A stretch of DNA of 64,000 nucleotides from Blastocystis sp. Blastoise (lineage: Eukaryota > Sar > Bigyra > Opalinata > Blastocystidae). The DNA lies in assembly GCA_039096225.1 (NCBI GenBank), contig JBBPEB010000014.1, positions 1,437,501-1,501,500 on the forward strand, in the 5' to 3' direction. The position numbers and the translations under genes were made by a program. The notes beneath the pieces are model-generated. The model made no database searches and was not told the origin of the DNA. It saw only the letters and a program-made list of their open reading frames with translations. Within the stretch, counting starts at the first letter, position 1. Each line of letters starts with the position of its first letter. Positions 40,086 through 52,681 of this stretch are shown here, piece by piece.

Positions 40086-42856
40086 ACAGTAGTATCATCT
40101 TTATTAGTCATATTACTTTTAAGATTAGAAAAAGAAGCCATTTGTTCTGATTGAAGAGACAAAGAAGGTTTAACATTAAATTGGAATATATTATTCTTTG
40201 AATGTTCTTTTTGTTGTTCTCTATATATAGCATTAATTTCAGGATTACTAGCAGCTTTATTAATAGCATCTATATCAAAAACTTTAGGTTTTTTATTATT
40301 TAAATCTATTTTGGGAGTAGAATTTAAAATAAGTTTATCATCTGATTCTATAAACTTCTTTTTAGGAGTAAAAAGAGAATTAGGTTTAGAAGAAATCTCT
40401 TTAGGCTGGTCTTGTTGAGCTAATGATTGTGTCTCAATATCCGCGGGAATATCAGCAGCATAACGTTTAACTGTAGGTTGAGGACCTAATATTTTATTTA
40501 AATACTCATTATATTTCTATAAGGAACAGATATATTAGATATATCATGATTAGGATTATATATATAATATTTATAGACAATTATTATATTTATATCAAAC
40601 TATATACATTAATAACGTTAGTACAAATAGAATAAGGATTTCTTTCACATTGTTCATTTAAATACTTTACAAAATCACGATTTAATATTCTTATTTTACT
40701 ATATATATATATATATGATGAAGAAAAAAATCAGAAGATAAAAATAATAATAAAAAAATAATATAGATATAGATATAGACATAGAAAGATTTATAAAAAA
40801 ATAAAAAAAAACAATAATAATATGAAGACTTCTTATGATAATGAATTCATACAGTAATTGTTCCTTTTTAACTTCAATGTCATTTACAGAATTTTGTACT
40901 ATATATAATAGTTATAAAATAAATAAAAAGAATATAATAGATGTATATACCTTTAGAAATAGTATTCTTTGTATGAGTAGAAGAATTCTTTTCTGTAGTT
41001 GTCATCTGTTGAGTAGAAGAGATAGGATTATCTGCAGGTAATATACTTATAGTATTTGTACCTTGAGAAACACATGAATCTTTTGTTAATGTTGATATTA
41101 CAGTTTTATCAAGTAAAGAAGTTGAAGTAACAGAAGTATTATCAGTAGAATTGGGTTTTGTAGCATTATTTTCTTTAGTATCTTTAGGTTCATTACTTAT
41201 ATTCTTATCTTTAGTATCCTTACTCTTATCATCTTCATTTTTAGTAGTACTAAAAATAGATGTATTCCCATTAAATCCTTTTAATACAGATTCATTAGTC
41301 TCTTTAGTAGTATCATTATTCTTTACAGTATTCAGAGAGAAACCACCAACAAGATTATTATTATCTTTATTTTCTTCTTTCTTAGAAACACCAAATGAGA
41401 AAGGAGAAGTAGTTTTCTTTTCTTCAGTAATATCATCTTTTTTAGTAATACCAAATGAGAAAGGAGAAGGTTTCTTATTCTCTTTATCATCATCTTTCTT
41501 AGTGGTACCAAATGAGAAAGGAGAAGAAGAAGCTATTTTATTATCATCATCTTTTTTAGTAGTACCAAACGAGAAAGGAGAAGGTTTCTTATTCTCTTTA
41601 TCATCATCTTTTTTAGTAGTACCAAATGAAAAAGGAGAAGAAGAAGCTATTTTATTATCATCATCTTTCTTAGTGGTACCAAATGAAAAAGGAGAAGAAG
41701 AAGTTGTTTTATTCTCATTTTTTTTGTCATCATTGTTAGTAGTACCAAATGAAAAAGGAGAAGTTACTTTATTATCGTTACTATCATCTTTCTTAGTGGT
41801 ACCAAATGTGAAAGGAGTTACTTTATTATCGTTATTATTATCTTTCTTAGTAGTACCAAATGAGAAAGGAGAAGAAGAAGTAGTTTTATTATCGTTATCA
41901 TTTTTATCATCATCTTTTTTAGTAGTACCAAATGTAAAAGGAGAAGCTACTTTATTATCTTTATTTTCATTTTTATTTTCATCTTTATTTGTGGTCCCAA
42001 ATGAGAAAGCAGAACTAGTTTTATTATCATCTTTATTTGAAGTACCGAAAGAAAAAGGAGAAGAAGATTTATTCGTATCATTATTATTATCGTCTTTCTT
42101 AGCAACACCAAATGAAAAAGGAGAAGCTATTTTATTATCTTTATTATCATCTTTCTTAGTGGCACCAAATGAAAAAGGAGAAGCTACTTTATTCTCTTTA
42201 TTATCATCTTTCTTAGTGGTACCAAATGAAAAAGGAGAAGCTACTTTATTCTCTTTATTATCATCTTTATTTGTGGTACCAAATGAAAAAGGAGAAGCTA
42301 CTTTATTATCGTTATTATTATCTTTGTTAGTGGTACCAAATGAAAAAGGAGAAGCTGTTGCTACATAGAATGAAAATCAAATAAAAAATATTATAAAGTG
42401 AACGTAACTAACGAGAAAATATGTTTATTTATATTCTTCAAATAAATATATATATGTACTTGTTGTTGAATCACTCGTAAACATTCTCTTCGTTTTATTA
42501 TTAATAGAAACGTTGGTAGAATCCATCGATGAATCTGTTGTTTCTTTTGTTTGATGCTTAGATCTATTAAAAGCATCCATTCCATCAAATTTTGGCTTTG
42601 GGAAATCAGGTACGTCATCAAATTGACTTAAATTGGATGCTTTGGGTTTTCTTGTTTCTAAACAATGATATGGAAACAAATAAAATATATATAATCAAAC
42701 AAACATACTATTTCTTCTCTCTCCCCAAGCAGAGAAATTCAACTTTTTGAAATCATTTGATTTAGCACCATTTGATGATTGAGTAGAATCATTTTTGCCC
42801 ATAGAATCGTCATTAGGACCTACAAATCGGTCGGTATCGTCGTATCTCTTAGACAT
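38723..42856 (-). CDS. FG-repeat nucleoporin, Nup50/Nup2-like
   Basis: The start at 42856 gives MSKRYDDTDRFVGPNDDSMG, then a basic region (FKKLNFSAWGERR). A block of about 17 SPFSFG repeats follows (41390-42350) separated by charged KKDDNKENK linkers, the FxFG style of Nup2 and Nsp1. A non-repetitive part then reads LNRDFVKYLNEQCERNPYSI and KYNEYLNKILG, which fits the Nup50/Nup2 short domain (NP...DYxxYL). The C-terminal about 480 residues are Asn/Thr-rich with TFTFG, SFTFG and FSFG motifs and end FGNPFNRN. There is no Ran-binding domain at the C-terminus, unlike animal Nup50 and yeast Nup2. It should act at the nuclear basket in importin-alpha cargo release. At least six introns are seen. 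Confidence 0.8.
41390..42350 (-). repeat. SPFSFG-encoding tandem repeat, about 17 units
   Basis: Units of about 54-69 bp encode SPFSFGTTKKDD plus a variable Asp/Asn/Lys linker. Core codons are conserved and linkers vary in length. On the other strand this gives a long false ORF with PNEKGE repeats. Confidence 0.9.
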
Positions 42857-43278
42857 ATTTAGGTTTAAACACTTAGCAAACCTCTAATTAATAATATGAT
42901 TATCAAAAAAATTATTTATGATTTGTTTGAATTTTATGGTCATTTTTCTACTATTTCTCTAAATATTTTCAGTCGTGAATGAATACTGTATATCAACATA
43001 TTCATGCTAATTAGTATCATATATGGAGTATACGCATACGTCTATTCTGACTCTACCATTTTTTAGAATGAAAAAAATACATAATTTGATTAATGACAAT
43101 TTTGATTTGTTCATAAATGCGGTTTTGATAGTAAAAGAGAATGTAAAAGTGTTGCTGAAATTTAAAAAAAAAACGTTTTAAATACAAATTGTAACAAAAT
43201 AAATGACACATACGAACGAAAAACCCATTAATACATAGAAAATAGAGAAATAGATTAGAAAAGAGAATATCTGAATGA
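42857..43278. other. Nucleoporin upstream / SRPRA downstream region
   Basis: There is no gene. It contains the presumed nucleoporin promoter next to 42856 and the 3' end of SRPRA next to 43279. I see no distinct motif. Confidence 0.3.
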
Positions 43279-46056
43279 TTAAATGAGTAAAGAATTGACA
43301 ACTTCTTTAACATTAATTTTCTTGAGATTTGTATATTTTTGGCCAGTACCAACAAAGATAATAGGACAGTTTGTTGTATAAACCATCGAGAGAGCAGCAC
43401 CTACCTTATCATCAATTGTATCAAATTTTGTTAATATAATACCATCAATTAATCTAGGATTATCAATATCACTGAGATTTTGTAAAGCTTTATTGAATTC
43501 TACAAGTTGGTCAACTCCGTCATTTCCCACGAGAGCTTCACCTACAAACACGACAAAATCAGGACTATTTTGATTGACTAATTTCACGAGAGAACGCATT
43601 AATCGTTCATTATTTTGCATTCTTCCAGCTGTATCTATAAGAACAACATCAATACCATTTGATTGAGCATATCTATAAACATATAATAGAATTCATAAAT
43701 AATTTTAACTTTATAGAAAAAAAAACGTTTATAATGAAAAGTAATTTATGTATATATATATATATACTTGAGTGCCATATTACAAACATCAGCAGGATCT
43801 TTTGCATATCCTATAATAATAATAATATATATAACTAACTTAAATATGTAAAGTAGAATAGAGTACAAAGTTCAATTATATATATTCATTATAATAGTAT
43901 AGAAAAAAATAGAACATAAATATATATAAATATATATATACCTCTTTCAAATAATTCGATATCAAGTCTATTTACATGAGTACGAAGTTGTTCCACGGCA
44001 CCTGAACGGAAAGTATCACAAGCAGCTATCATCAACTATATATAATATAGTATAGAGTATATAAAATACAAAAAATAAAATATAATAAAATAAAATAAAA
44101 TAAAATAAAATTTAATAAAATATAATATAATAGAATAAAATAACATAATATAATAATAAAAATAATATATATATTACCTTGAGTCCTTTACTTTTAAGGT
44201 AATAAGCTACTTTAGATAGAGATGTACTTTTACCAACTCCGTTTACACCACAAAATACAATACTATATACTTTACCTTGTTCCTTCTTCTTATAGATTTC
44301 ACGAAGTAAATCGAAATTACTTTTAGGAGTTAAAATACGATGTACAGAATCTTCTAAGGCATCACTAACAATAGTACTAATTCTATATATATAATAGTAA
44401 TCTATCATTTATAAATTATACTATATGATAAACATTATGACTATAGTGATTATTCTAATAATTATAATTATCATAATTATGCTTATATACCTAGTAAATC
44501 CTTCTACTTTTTGTCCTAATAACTTCTGTTTTACACTTTCTGTGATTTGACTAGCAATATCTATAGCAACATTCTTATCAATTAACTATATATATATAGA
44601 ATAAGATTCATTCATATTATATATAACAAGTAAAAATGAATAAAATATAAATAAATAATAAAAAACGTATATATAATCTATATATACTTTCTTCTTTAAA
44701 GTATCTAAAACAGGATCTATATCTGATTCTTGTAACGCATAATCCCCAGTAAAACGTTTGAAAAAGCCGCCAAAAAGTGAAGATCCCCATGAAGATGCAA
44801 CAGGCTCTATATTTACTTCCTTATCAACTTCACTATCATTCTAAATAAATAAAATAAATATATAATAAATATAATAAATATAATAAATATAATAAATATA
44901 TTAAATATATTAAATATAATAATAATTATAATTATAATTATAATTATAATAAATATAATAAATCTAATAAATAACAAAATAATCATAAATAATCATAAAT
45001 ATAATAAATAAAATAAATCTAATAAATATACAAAGTTATGAATGATATCTTCTTGTTTTTCTTCTCTAGGTTTCGATCTATCTAATGAATTGACATCTAC
45101 TTTCTCTTCTCCTTTTAAGGTAAACTTTGAAGATTTCACAGTTTCTTTCTTCTTAGTATCCTTATTGGAATTCATTTTCTTTGAAGATCCCTTCTTAATA
45201 GTCACTTTACCTATAAGTGGATTCATAAATAAAGAATCTTCTTCTTCTTCTTCTTCCTTTCCTTCTTCTTCTACTTTTTCAACATTTCTTTCAGATGAAG
45301 AATCTGAATCAGACTTTATATACATATATATAATATATATAATTCATAATATAAAAACTAAAAGAAATACAAATAATACAACATATATATATAAATTTAT
45401 TTAAAAATAAACGCATGTCGATAATTTAATAACAAATATATAAATAATAATATATATATTTACATTGACAATAGGCATTGGTTTTGATGCATTTATTGTC
45501 TATAGTTCGAATAAATAATAGAAAGAAATAGTATGAGAGAATAATAATAAACACTGAAAACATACAGGTTTCGACTTCTTATTTGCGTTTTCGAGTGTAT
45601 CTAAAATCGAACAAAAAGTAGAATCAAAATCAAATTCTTTACTATAAACATAAAATAATTATTTAAAAGCTATAGTATTATTATTATATATATACGGCTC
45701 AACAACAGGAAGTTCATCACGATAAAGATTAATAAATGTCTATATATATTATAAAAAAGTATTAAAAACATAATAATATTTATAGATATCCTTACTTGCT
45801 TAACTTTCTCAAGTAATTCATCAATGTAAGTCAATTGAAGAATCTTTTGATAGACAGCCACAAAAACAAGACCTAAATCATTAGCTAAATTCCACTTAAG
45901 AGCATAGGAATCATAAATGAATTCCTTAGAATCATTATGCTCTCCAAGTAGAACGTCGTGAATCAACTTATTGACAGGATTTCCTACAATTTCAAAGAAG
46001 GTTTTGGAATAAATGACAACACCAGTTGTCGTGAATATAAGAAATTGATCAAGCAT
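43279..46056 (-). CDS. SRPRA: Signal recognition particle receptor subunit alpha
   Basis: This SRP-type GTPase docks ribosome-SRP complexes at the ER. The start at 46056 gives [20 protein letters not shown], the conserved opening of the SRX domain that binds SRPRB. A charged linker ([32 protein letters not shown]) follows. The NG domain is complete: G1 [48 protein letters not shown] and [13 protein letters not shown], ending [11 protein letters not shown]. About ten exons are seen. It diverges from SDHAF2 with 271 bp between starts. The full set of SRP-GTPase motifs plus the SRX start separates it from SRP54 and bacterial FtsY. Confidence 0.94.
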
Positions 46057-46327
46057 TCTCCTAGTGTCTTATTTCTAATTAATAATAACTTAAACAATAT
46101 TAGAACCTCTAATATTATTACAAAAAACAATTACAAAAATGTATGTCCTTTTTTAAGGGAATTTCCAACTTCATTCTTAACTTCTGTTATTCAATGTTTT
46201 TGTCATTTCTCATTCTTTTCACACTATTTCAGTATTAATCTGAAAGATATTTCAGATATCGAAACATTTTTTCTCTTTTTTTATTCTTATTCCACGACTA
46301 GTTTTCTTTTACTTTATTAAGTTTAAA
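46057..46327. promoter_or_regulatory. Divergent upstream region, SRPRA / SDHAF2
   Basis: 271 bp between the two start codons. It is T-rich on the plus strand toward SDHAF2. No specific element can be named. Confidence 0.5.
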
Positions 46328-47242
46328 ATGTCTTTAAGATTAGTTACTAAGCCTCTTGCACTTGTTCGCAATGTATTTATTCCTATTTCAATTTGTTATA
46401 AACATGTTTTTTTTTAGGTTGCTCGATGTAATACTGTTTTGATTCGTAGTTTTAGTGAAGATACCTATAAGCAAAAAGGTTTAACTCCTGAAATGATTGA
46501 GAAGATTAAGAGAAGAGATCACGATATTCGTGAAGAATATTATTCTTTAAATGGTCACTTTGATAATGTAGATGATCCTTCTCAAGGAAAAGTTACATAT
46601 GTATGATTTCTTTTATAATATACAAAAGTTATTGTTATATTTTTAATTATATATATATGTTTATTGTCATATATTTATATGTCTCCTCTAGACTGAAGCC
46701 TTTAGAAAGAGACTTGTTTTCCGTAGTAAACAAAGAGGTATGCTTGAAGTTGATTTACTTCTTGGTAAGTGGGCTACTGAATTTATATCTTTTAATAATT
46801 TTAAATATTTATAAATCTGTATAACTATTGTTATTCATCTTTATGATTTCTTTATCAACATATATATATGTATATTATTTTAAAGGTTCATGCTATCCTT
46901 AATATATTGACGTTCCTACTTTGAATCAAAAGGAATTAGATCAATATCAATTAATTCTTAATAGTGAAACTAATGATATATTTGCATGGATTACTTCTCG
47001 TTCTCCTGTTCCTCCGGTATATATAATAATAATAATAATATATATATATATTTATTTATATATAATAATAATAATGAAATTTCTTTTATAAAAAAATAAT
47101 AATATTTATTTTTAATACTTGTTATCCTTAGGAAATTGATTCTCCTGTCATGAAACGTATTCAGAAATGGGTTAAGTCTGCTCCTTTCGGTTATGCTGAT
47201 CCTAAGAAATATGCTGAAGAAAAGAAATTCTTCACTAATTAA
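46328..47242 (+). CDS. SDHAF2: Succinate dehydrogenase assembly factor 2 (SdhE/Sdh5 family)
   Basis: This mitochondrial factor is needed for FAD attachment to SDHA. The start at 46328 gives MSLRLVTKPLALVRN, a basic presequence-like opening, then VARCNTVLIRSFSED. The family core is RKRLVFRSKQRGMLEVDLLL, with the conserved RG(M/F)LE motif, then LNQKELDQYQLILNSETNDI and FAWITSRSPVPPEIDSPVMK. The protein ends YAEEKKFFTN. Joining the RGMLE exon to the LNQKEL exon needs an intron at 46785-46911 with AT-AC ends. GTAAGT at 46764 is not usable as a donor, because every frame after the only AG acceptor is closed. It implies an aerobic mitochondrion with complex II. Confidence 0.87.
46785..46911 (+). 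other. Probable U12-type AT-AC intron in SDHAF2
   Basis: The intron starts ATATCTTTT (U12 donor consensus ATATCCTTT, 8 of 9). It has ATCCTTAAT at 46895-46903 (branch consensus TTCCTTRAY, 8 of 9). It ends TTGAC, with the branch adenosine about 9 nt from the end. Removal joins GAA TTT to GTT CCT in phase 0 and restores the family pattern. No GT-AG alternative keeps the frame open. Confidence 0.6.
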
Positions 47243-47469
47243 AGCATCAAGTTCTTTAGCTCATAATATCTTTTCGAATTTTTATTTTAGGAACGTTGTC
47301 CATCTGTTTATATAATTAATGTGTTTGTTTTGCAAAAAAAAAAAAAAATAAACCAAACAAAAAACTTTTTTAGGGTCTTGTGTTAATCATTAATATATTT
47401 CTAATATATTAATAACGAAACATTTGTATTCATACTTGATTCATTACAGTAACAATAGTGTTAAAAAGC

Positions 47470-47865
47470 TTATTCGCTCTTTTCAACCTTAGCAGCAGCA
47501 CGAGCAGTACGAATAGCAAAGCTGTTAGGACTAGGACGCTTGCCATTGGGAGCAGCTACAACATTAACGAAACGTCTGTTGTAACAAAGTCTCTTCTATA
47601 TATATATATAATTATATATCAGCTTTCATTATGATAAATGCTTTATATAGTTAATTATATATGCAATTCGCAAGAGAAAAATAGCAAATTGATATTTATA
47701 AATGGAAAAAGATATATTGTTCTCAATTTCATCATTCTATTATCATATCAATATATATACGTGAGCGCGACCCTTAGCTTGCTTTTGTTTTTCTTGTTTA
47801 TCAACCTTAGGAGTTTGATTTCTGACCTTACCAGCACGAGAAAGAGAACCGTGAACTTTACCCAT
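47470..47865 (-). CDS. RPS30: 40S ribosomal protein S30 (eS30)
   Basis: 76 residues in two exons. [34 protein letters not shown] and [13 protein letters not shown] are diagnostic for eS30, and the end is [11 protein letters not shown]. The start at 47865 begins directly with [14 protein letters not shown], so it is not fused to a ubiquitin-like FUBI domain as in animals, matching the fungal and plant form. The intron splits GRAH from KRLCY with GTATATAT and ATATAG ends. Codons are more GC-containing than its neighbours (CGT, GCT, AAG), as expected for a highly expressed gene. It converges with SDHAF2 (227 bp between stops). Confidence 0.96.
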
Positions 47866-48482
47866 TATGAATAGATCACTTAGTAAATACGCTTATCAAA
47901 TTATCAACTTACGAATCTTCTAAATACAATAGACTTAAAATTTATTCAATTACTCTCCTTTTTAAGTGAATGGTTTTCTTACATTCTTTTCTGTTTCCTT
48001 CTTGATAAGTAAACTTTTCATTATAAGAATCGTGATTATTTGATAACCGTAGTTATCCCTTTTGTTTATATTTGGAATCACAAATTTCCCGTGAAAAATA
48101 TTGACATTTATTACCAGTTATCAAAGGTAATCCTACTCAACAAAGAATATTTCATTGGTTTTTTCTCTTCATTTCATTGGATGATTTCTTCTGGCTTTTA
48201 TTGACCGATTTCATTCAGCTATTTTATATAAAAGAAATTCCCGTTAGACTTTTTGTGATTTGACTACAACAATCAATTATATTTACAAATACCTTTATTT
48301 ATAGTTATTTTAATTAATACCTGTTTAGAAATAAAAATAAACCTGAATATATGAATTACCCTAATGAGATGGGTTTTTTGATTCAAGGGATTTCAGTCCA
48401 ATTAATCATTAACTTGAAAAAGTAAGATCAATCTTAAAAAAGAATCTTTTTCTTATTATTTTTAAATTCTTTTATAGACGTT
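47866..48482. promoter_or_regulatory. Divergent upstream region, eS30 / PDZ gene
   Basis: 617 bp between starts with no gene. The first 150 bp beyond the eS30 start is pyrimidine-rich on the plus strand. I can name no factor site with confidence. Confidence 0.35.
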
Positions 48483-49441
48483 ATGGAATATCAAGTATAT
48501 GCTCTGAAATTCGTTAAAATTGATCTGTGATAGGTTACATTTACAGGTGATAGTTTAGGTTTACATTTAAAGCCTGTTGATAAGACTAGTGTTTGGTTTG
48601 GAATTGCAGGAAACAGTATTTTATTTCTTATTAGAATTTGTATTATTCCTTATAACTATGTTGTTTATAGATTGTGCTGCTGTTGTGAATAAATTTTTGG
48701 CATTACCTAATGGAGAAACAAGTGAAGCTGAAGCCTCTGGTCAAATTATTGTTGGTGATCTTTTAGTTGCAGTCAAAAGTAATTTTGTTTATATTTTTTG
48801 ATTTTTTGTGTTTGTCAACTCTATAATTACTTTATTTAGCTGAGAATATATTGAAGGTGAATTACAAAGAAGTCATTCAACTATTACAAAACATATCTCG
48901 TCCTTTAACATTAACTTTCAGAACTAACAGACAAATCCCTTCAGTAATATATCGTGAACAATTAAATCATAATACTGTTGCTGTATGTAAAAGTTTTTTT
49001 TTTGTTAATTTATTTTTATTATATATTTATTATTAGTATTTTTTGTTAATTTATTTTTATTTATTTTAATTTTATTATTATATTATTTATATGTTTATGT
49101 TATTCATATATTATAATTATATATATATATATATAGGAGATCTACCATACAAAAGAGGGATTGAAAAAGATTCAAGAAGATGTTCATGAGACTTTAAATG
49201 ATTATTTTAATATTAAAAAGTTACGTGAAGAAGAAGGTTCTAAAGATGTATCTTTATATATATATATATAATTATTAAAAACACATTATTAAAATTATCT
49301 TATAGTTAGAATCTGCTCAACATAAATTAGAAGAAGAAAAAATTGAAGGAGAAAAGAGAATTGAAGAAGAATTAAACCATAAAAAAGAAAAAGAATCAGA
49401 ATTAAATCATTATAATAATATTCGCTCCGAAGAATATAATA

Positions 49442-49477
<36 letters not shown>

Positions 49478-49835
49478 GTTTATTATTATGTTTATTATTA
49501 TGTTTATTATGTTTATTATGTTTATTATTATATAAATATTTATTATTATTATTATGTTTATTATGTTTATTATGTTTATTATTATATAAATATTTATTAT
49601 TATTATATTTCTATACTATGTTATTCATCATAAAATATAATCTATATAAAGATGCTTAAGGAGCGTAAGATTGCTCGTGTAAAAGATGAAGAAGGAGATC
49701 TTATGTATTTTGCTTGTATGGGATGTAAGAGTGCTGTAGAAGATATTAAACGAACTATCTCACCAAGAGTAGAAGGAAAAATTGATATTGATGTATTTGT
49801 TTATTATATATATATATTTTTTTTTTATTTTATCA

Positions 49836-49895
<60 letters not shown>

Positions 49896-50362
49896 ACTAT
49901 ATATGAATGACCATGTCTATATTCTTAACTATATAATAATATTATAGCCTTCTCCTTTGTTAGATTTAATTAAACTTATTAAACAATATGAAGAAATCAA
50001 ACAATTATATTTATTCTCTATGGTATCTATTTATTATATTTATTTCCCTTTTTATTATTATTTATTCTTAGAACTGTACAGAAGAAGAGAAAACTACTAT
50101 TGATTGGAAAGATTGGTAGATATATAATATATATAATTATTTTTTTCTATTTCACTATATATTCTATCCTATATCTATTATTTTTCCATTAAATAAATAT
50201 CTTATATATATATATTGGACTGAACGTATTGCTAAAGTATCTATTGGAATACAAACAGCTATAAAGGATTCACCTGATATTTGTATTTGTATCTATAATA
50301 TATTAAAAGAAAATGTTACTCTTCTCGAAGTAGCAGGACGAGCTGCTAGAGATAAACAATAA
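48483..50362 (+). CDS. PDZ-domain protein with coiled coil, unknown function
   Basis: The start at 48483 gives MEYQVTFTGDSLGLHLKPVD. The first about 110 residues read as a PDZ fold: a SLGLHL carboxylate-binding-loop-like motif, then AAVVNKFL, IIVGDLLVAVKTENIL and YKEVIQLLQNISRPLTLTFR. A charged coiled coil follows (LEEEKIEGEKRIEEELNHKK), then a C-terminal helical region with MYFACMGCKSAVEDIKR and WTERIAKVSIGIQTAIKDSP, ending VAGRAARDKQ. Eight introns were joined. The last one lacks an AG acceptor: the frame demands a join near 50217, where TATATATTG stands in place of TATATATAG. It is probably a scaffold or trafficking protein; no family is identified beyond PDZ. Confidence 0.7.
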
Positions 50363-51081
50363 CTTTTTTATTTCTCAATATTTTTTATGAATACATGTTT
50401 TATTTTGTCTATTTATTAATATTCTCAACTATATTTTTTTTTTCTCTTTTCTCTATGATTTTTCTTATCATTTATTAGCAATAGTTTGTTTAAAAACTAT
50501 TTTAACTCTTAGCTTTCACAAAAAGAATAGATTCATTTCTTATATATTTAAATAATCAATTATTTCTTGTGCATTAAGCATTACAGATCAACTGTAATCG
50601 TCAGTCATATATGAAATAGCGTCTATCAACACAAAGCAACTCATTAAATTGTCAACAATGCTAAATAAAATTATATTTAATTAGGAATAGCAATCCCTAA
50701 TGAGTAAACAGTTCATTTGTTGTTGTTTATGATACTAGATTATGAAAGTAAAATTGATTCTGTCAGGAATGCAACTTAAAAAACTTTGAAACATCCTTTT
50801 CTTTCCCGAAATTGTTGTTTCCAATACTTTTGAATATATTACATTTAATTATATGCATCTATTTTACACAAATGAACACTGCATCAACTTGATGAAAGCT
50901 TATATTATTACATTTCATCTTTACAAATAATCTAAACATATAAAAGTTCACAACACTTTATTTATTTTCATTTTCAAAATGACATACTCTGTCTCTAGTT
51001 CAATTAAAAATATCGTTTATATTTTTTCTTTTTATTACTTTTTTATTTATTTTAAATAAAAGTCGACAGACTCCCTGAGAA
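50363..51081. other. Intergenic region between PDZ and LSM11-like genes
   Basis: No coding sequence. A 7-bp hairpin (ATTACAG 50580-50586 with CTGTAAT 50592-50598) occurs in a slightly GC-richer patch, too weak to call an RNA gene. The right end holds the promoter of the LSM11-like gene. Confidence 0.3.
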
Positions 51082-52681
51082 ATGAATGATATTAACTTCC
51101 AACTATATGTATTAAAGTTTTACAAAGATTATGCTCCAGATAAATTGTCTACTGCTCCGAGGATTATACAAAAATCTAAAGGAAAAGAAGACATACTTCT
51201 TAATTCGTTAGAGAAGAAATATGATAAACGTATTGATCGAAACTTACCTATTTCAGACGTTTATGATTTCCATTCATCAAATTTTGATCCAGAATTAGCG
51301 CTTCTTGCACCTTTAAAGCCTCCAATAGAGGGTTGCCTACCTTTAGATAATTTATCAAAATGTTGTTGCCTTGTATGTGATCCCTATCCAATATAATTGT
51401 CTCTTCTAGTTGCCCAAAACACATCCAGAATATGTAGATCCACCAAAACCTATTCTAAAAGAAGTAAAACCAAAATGTAAACGAATCAATTATAAACATT
51501 CATTGTTGATTCTATAGTGCAAGGTCGAAACGTTATTCGTGAAATGGCAGGTATTTCTTTCTTTCTTTATATACATATATTTAAACTTTTTAAAAATAAA
51601 ATACATTTGATATATATTATTTTTTCTCTTTTATTTTTAGATAAATTACAGAATGGTCCTTTTTCATTACTTTATAATTCATATATATATCATACAAAAA
51701 TAAGAATAGTAACTCGTCGAATCAATGGAATTCGTGGATTTCTAACAGGATATGTCAAAGGATTTGATAAACATATGAATATTGTATATAAATATATATG
51801 TTGGTATATTCTTTAATTGTTTTCTATTATTGTTTTCATTCATTTTATTTATTAATTATTATTTTTTCTTTTTATTATTCATATTATTCATTATTCATAT
51901 TCTTTATTAATTCATTATTCACATTATTCATTAATTATCCACATTATTCATTAATTATTCACATTATTCATTAATTATTCACATTATTCATTAATTATTC
52001 ACATTATTCATTAATTAATTATTCACATTATTCATTAATTAATTATTATTTAATCAATTAATTATTATTTAATCAATTAATTATTCATTTTATTTTCTAT
52101 CTACTACATATTTTAGCTATTAAAAGATGCATATGAAGAATGGACACAATTCATACCTAAATCTATAGATGAAGAAAAGAAATGTATATATACATATATA
52201 TTCTTTTTTTACTATATATATTTTGAATCTATTCAGTATTCTATAAAATATATACGCTCTATCTACACAATTAACATTTATTAATATCTTCTATGTTTCA
52301 TTCTATATAGTAACAACGTCACATCCTTCTGTATTAAAAGAAGAAGAAAAAGACAATGATGATTTTTATATCGATATTTCACTCTCTTCAAATAAGCTTC
52401 ATCCCGTGTCACATCTGCCACTTGATCTTGAAAATGAATTTCATATAAATAATAATAATAATAAAACCTATCAAAATAATAAAGAAATACAAAATAAAAA
52501 AACAATAGAGAATTTATCAAAAGAAAACAAACGTCAATGTATATATATGCCACAATTAAATAGTCGCTATATCAAGCTTCTTTTTGTTCGAGGAGATATG
52601 GTTATAAGCGTTTATAACGAAGCAGATGATGTGAACTCTAATTCAGACATAAAAGATAGAATCAATGATTCTTATAAATGA
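51082..52681 (+). CDS. LSM11: LSM11-like Sm protein (U7 snRNP type)
   Basis: The start at 51082 gives MNDINFQLYVLKFYKDYAPD. SSNFDPELALLAPLKPPI parallels the FDPLLALY region of animal LSM11. The Sm domain has Sm1 YHTKIRIVTRRINGIRGFLT, then GYVKGFDKHMNILLKDAYEE, with a long insert before Sm2, as in LSM11. The domain is completed near the C-terminus by NSRYIKLLFVRGDMVISVYN (IRG-type Sm2 motif). The insert carries an (AAT)n-encoded Asn run. In animals LSM11 replaces SmD2 in the U7 snRNP, which cleaves replication-dependent histone pre-mRNA. About six exons are seen. The long N-terminus and the split Sm domain favour LSM11 over a generic LSM protein. Function here is inferred from homology. Confidence 0.75.

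Noticed and set aside
41151-42368. 405-residue plus-strand ORF with PNEKGE repeats
   Set aside because: It is the reverse shadow of the SPFSFG repeats of the minus-strand nucleoporin.
50580-50598. Hairpin as a possible tRNA or snRNA
   Set aside because: Only a 7-bp stem with no tRNA arms, no box motifs and no Sm site; too weak to call.
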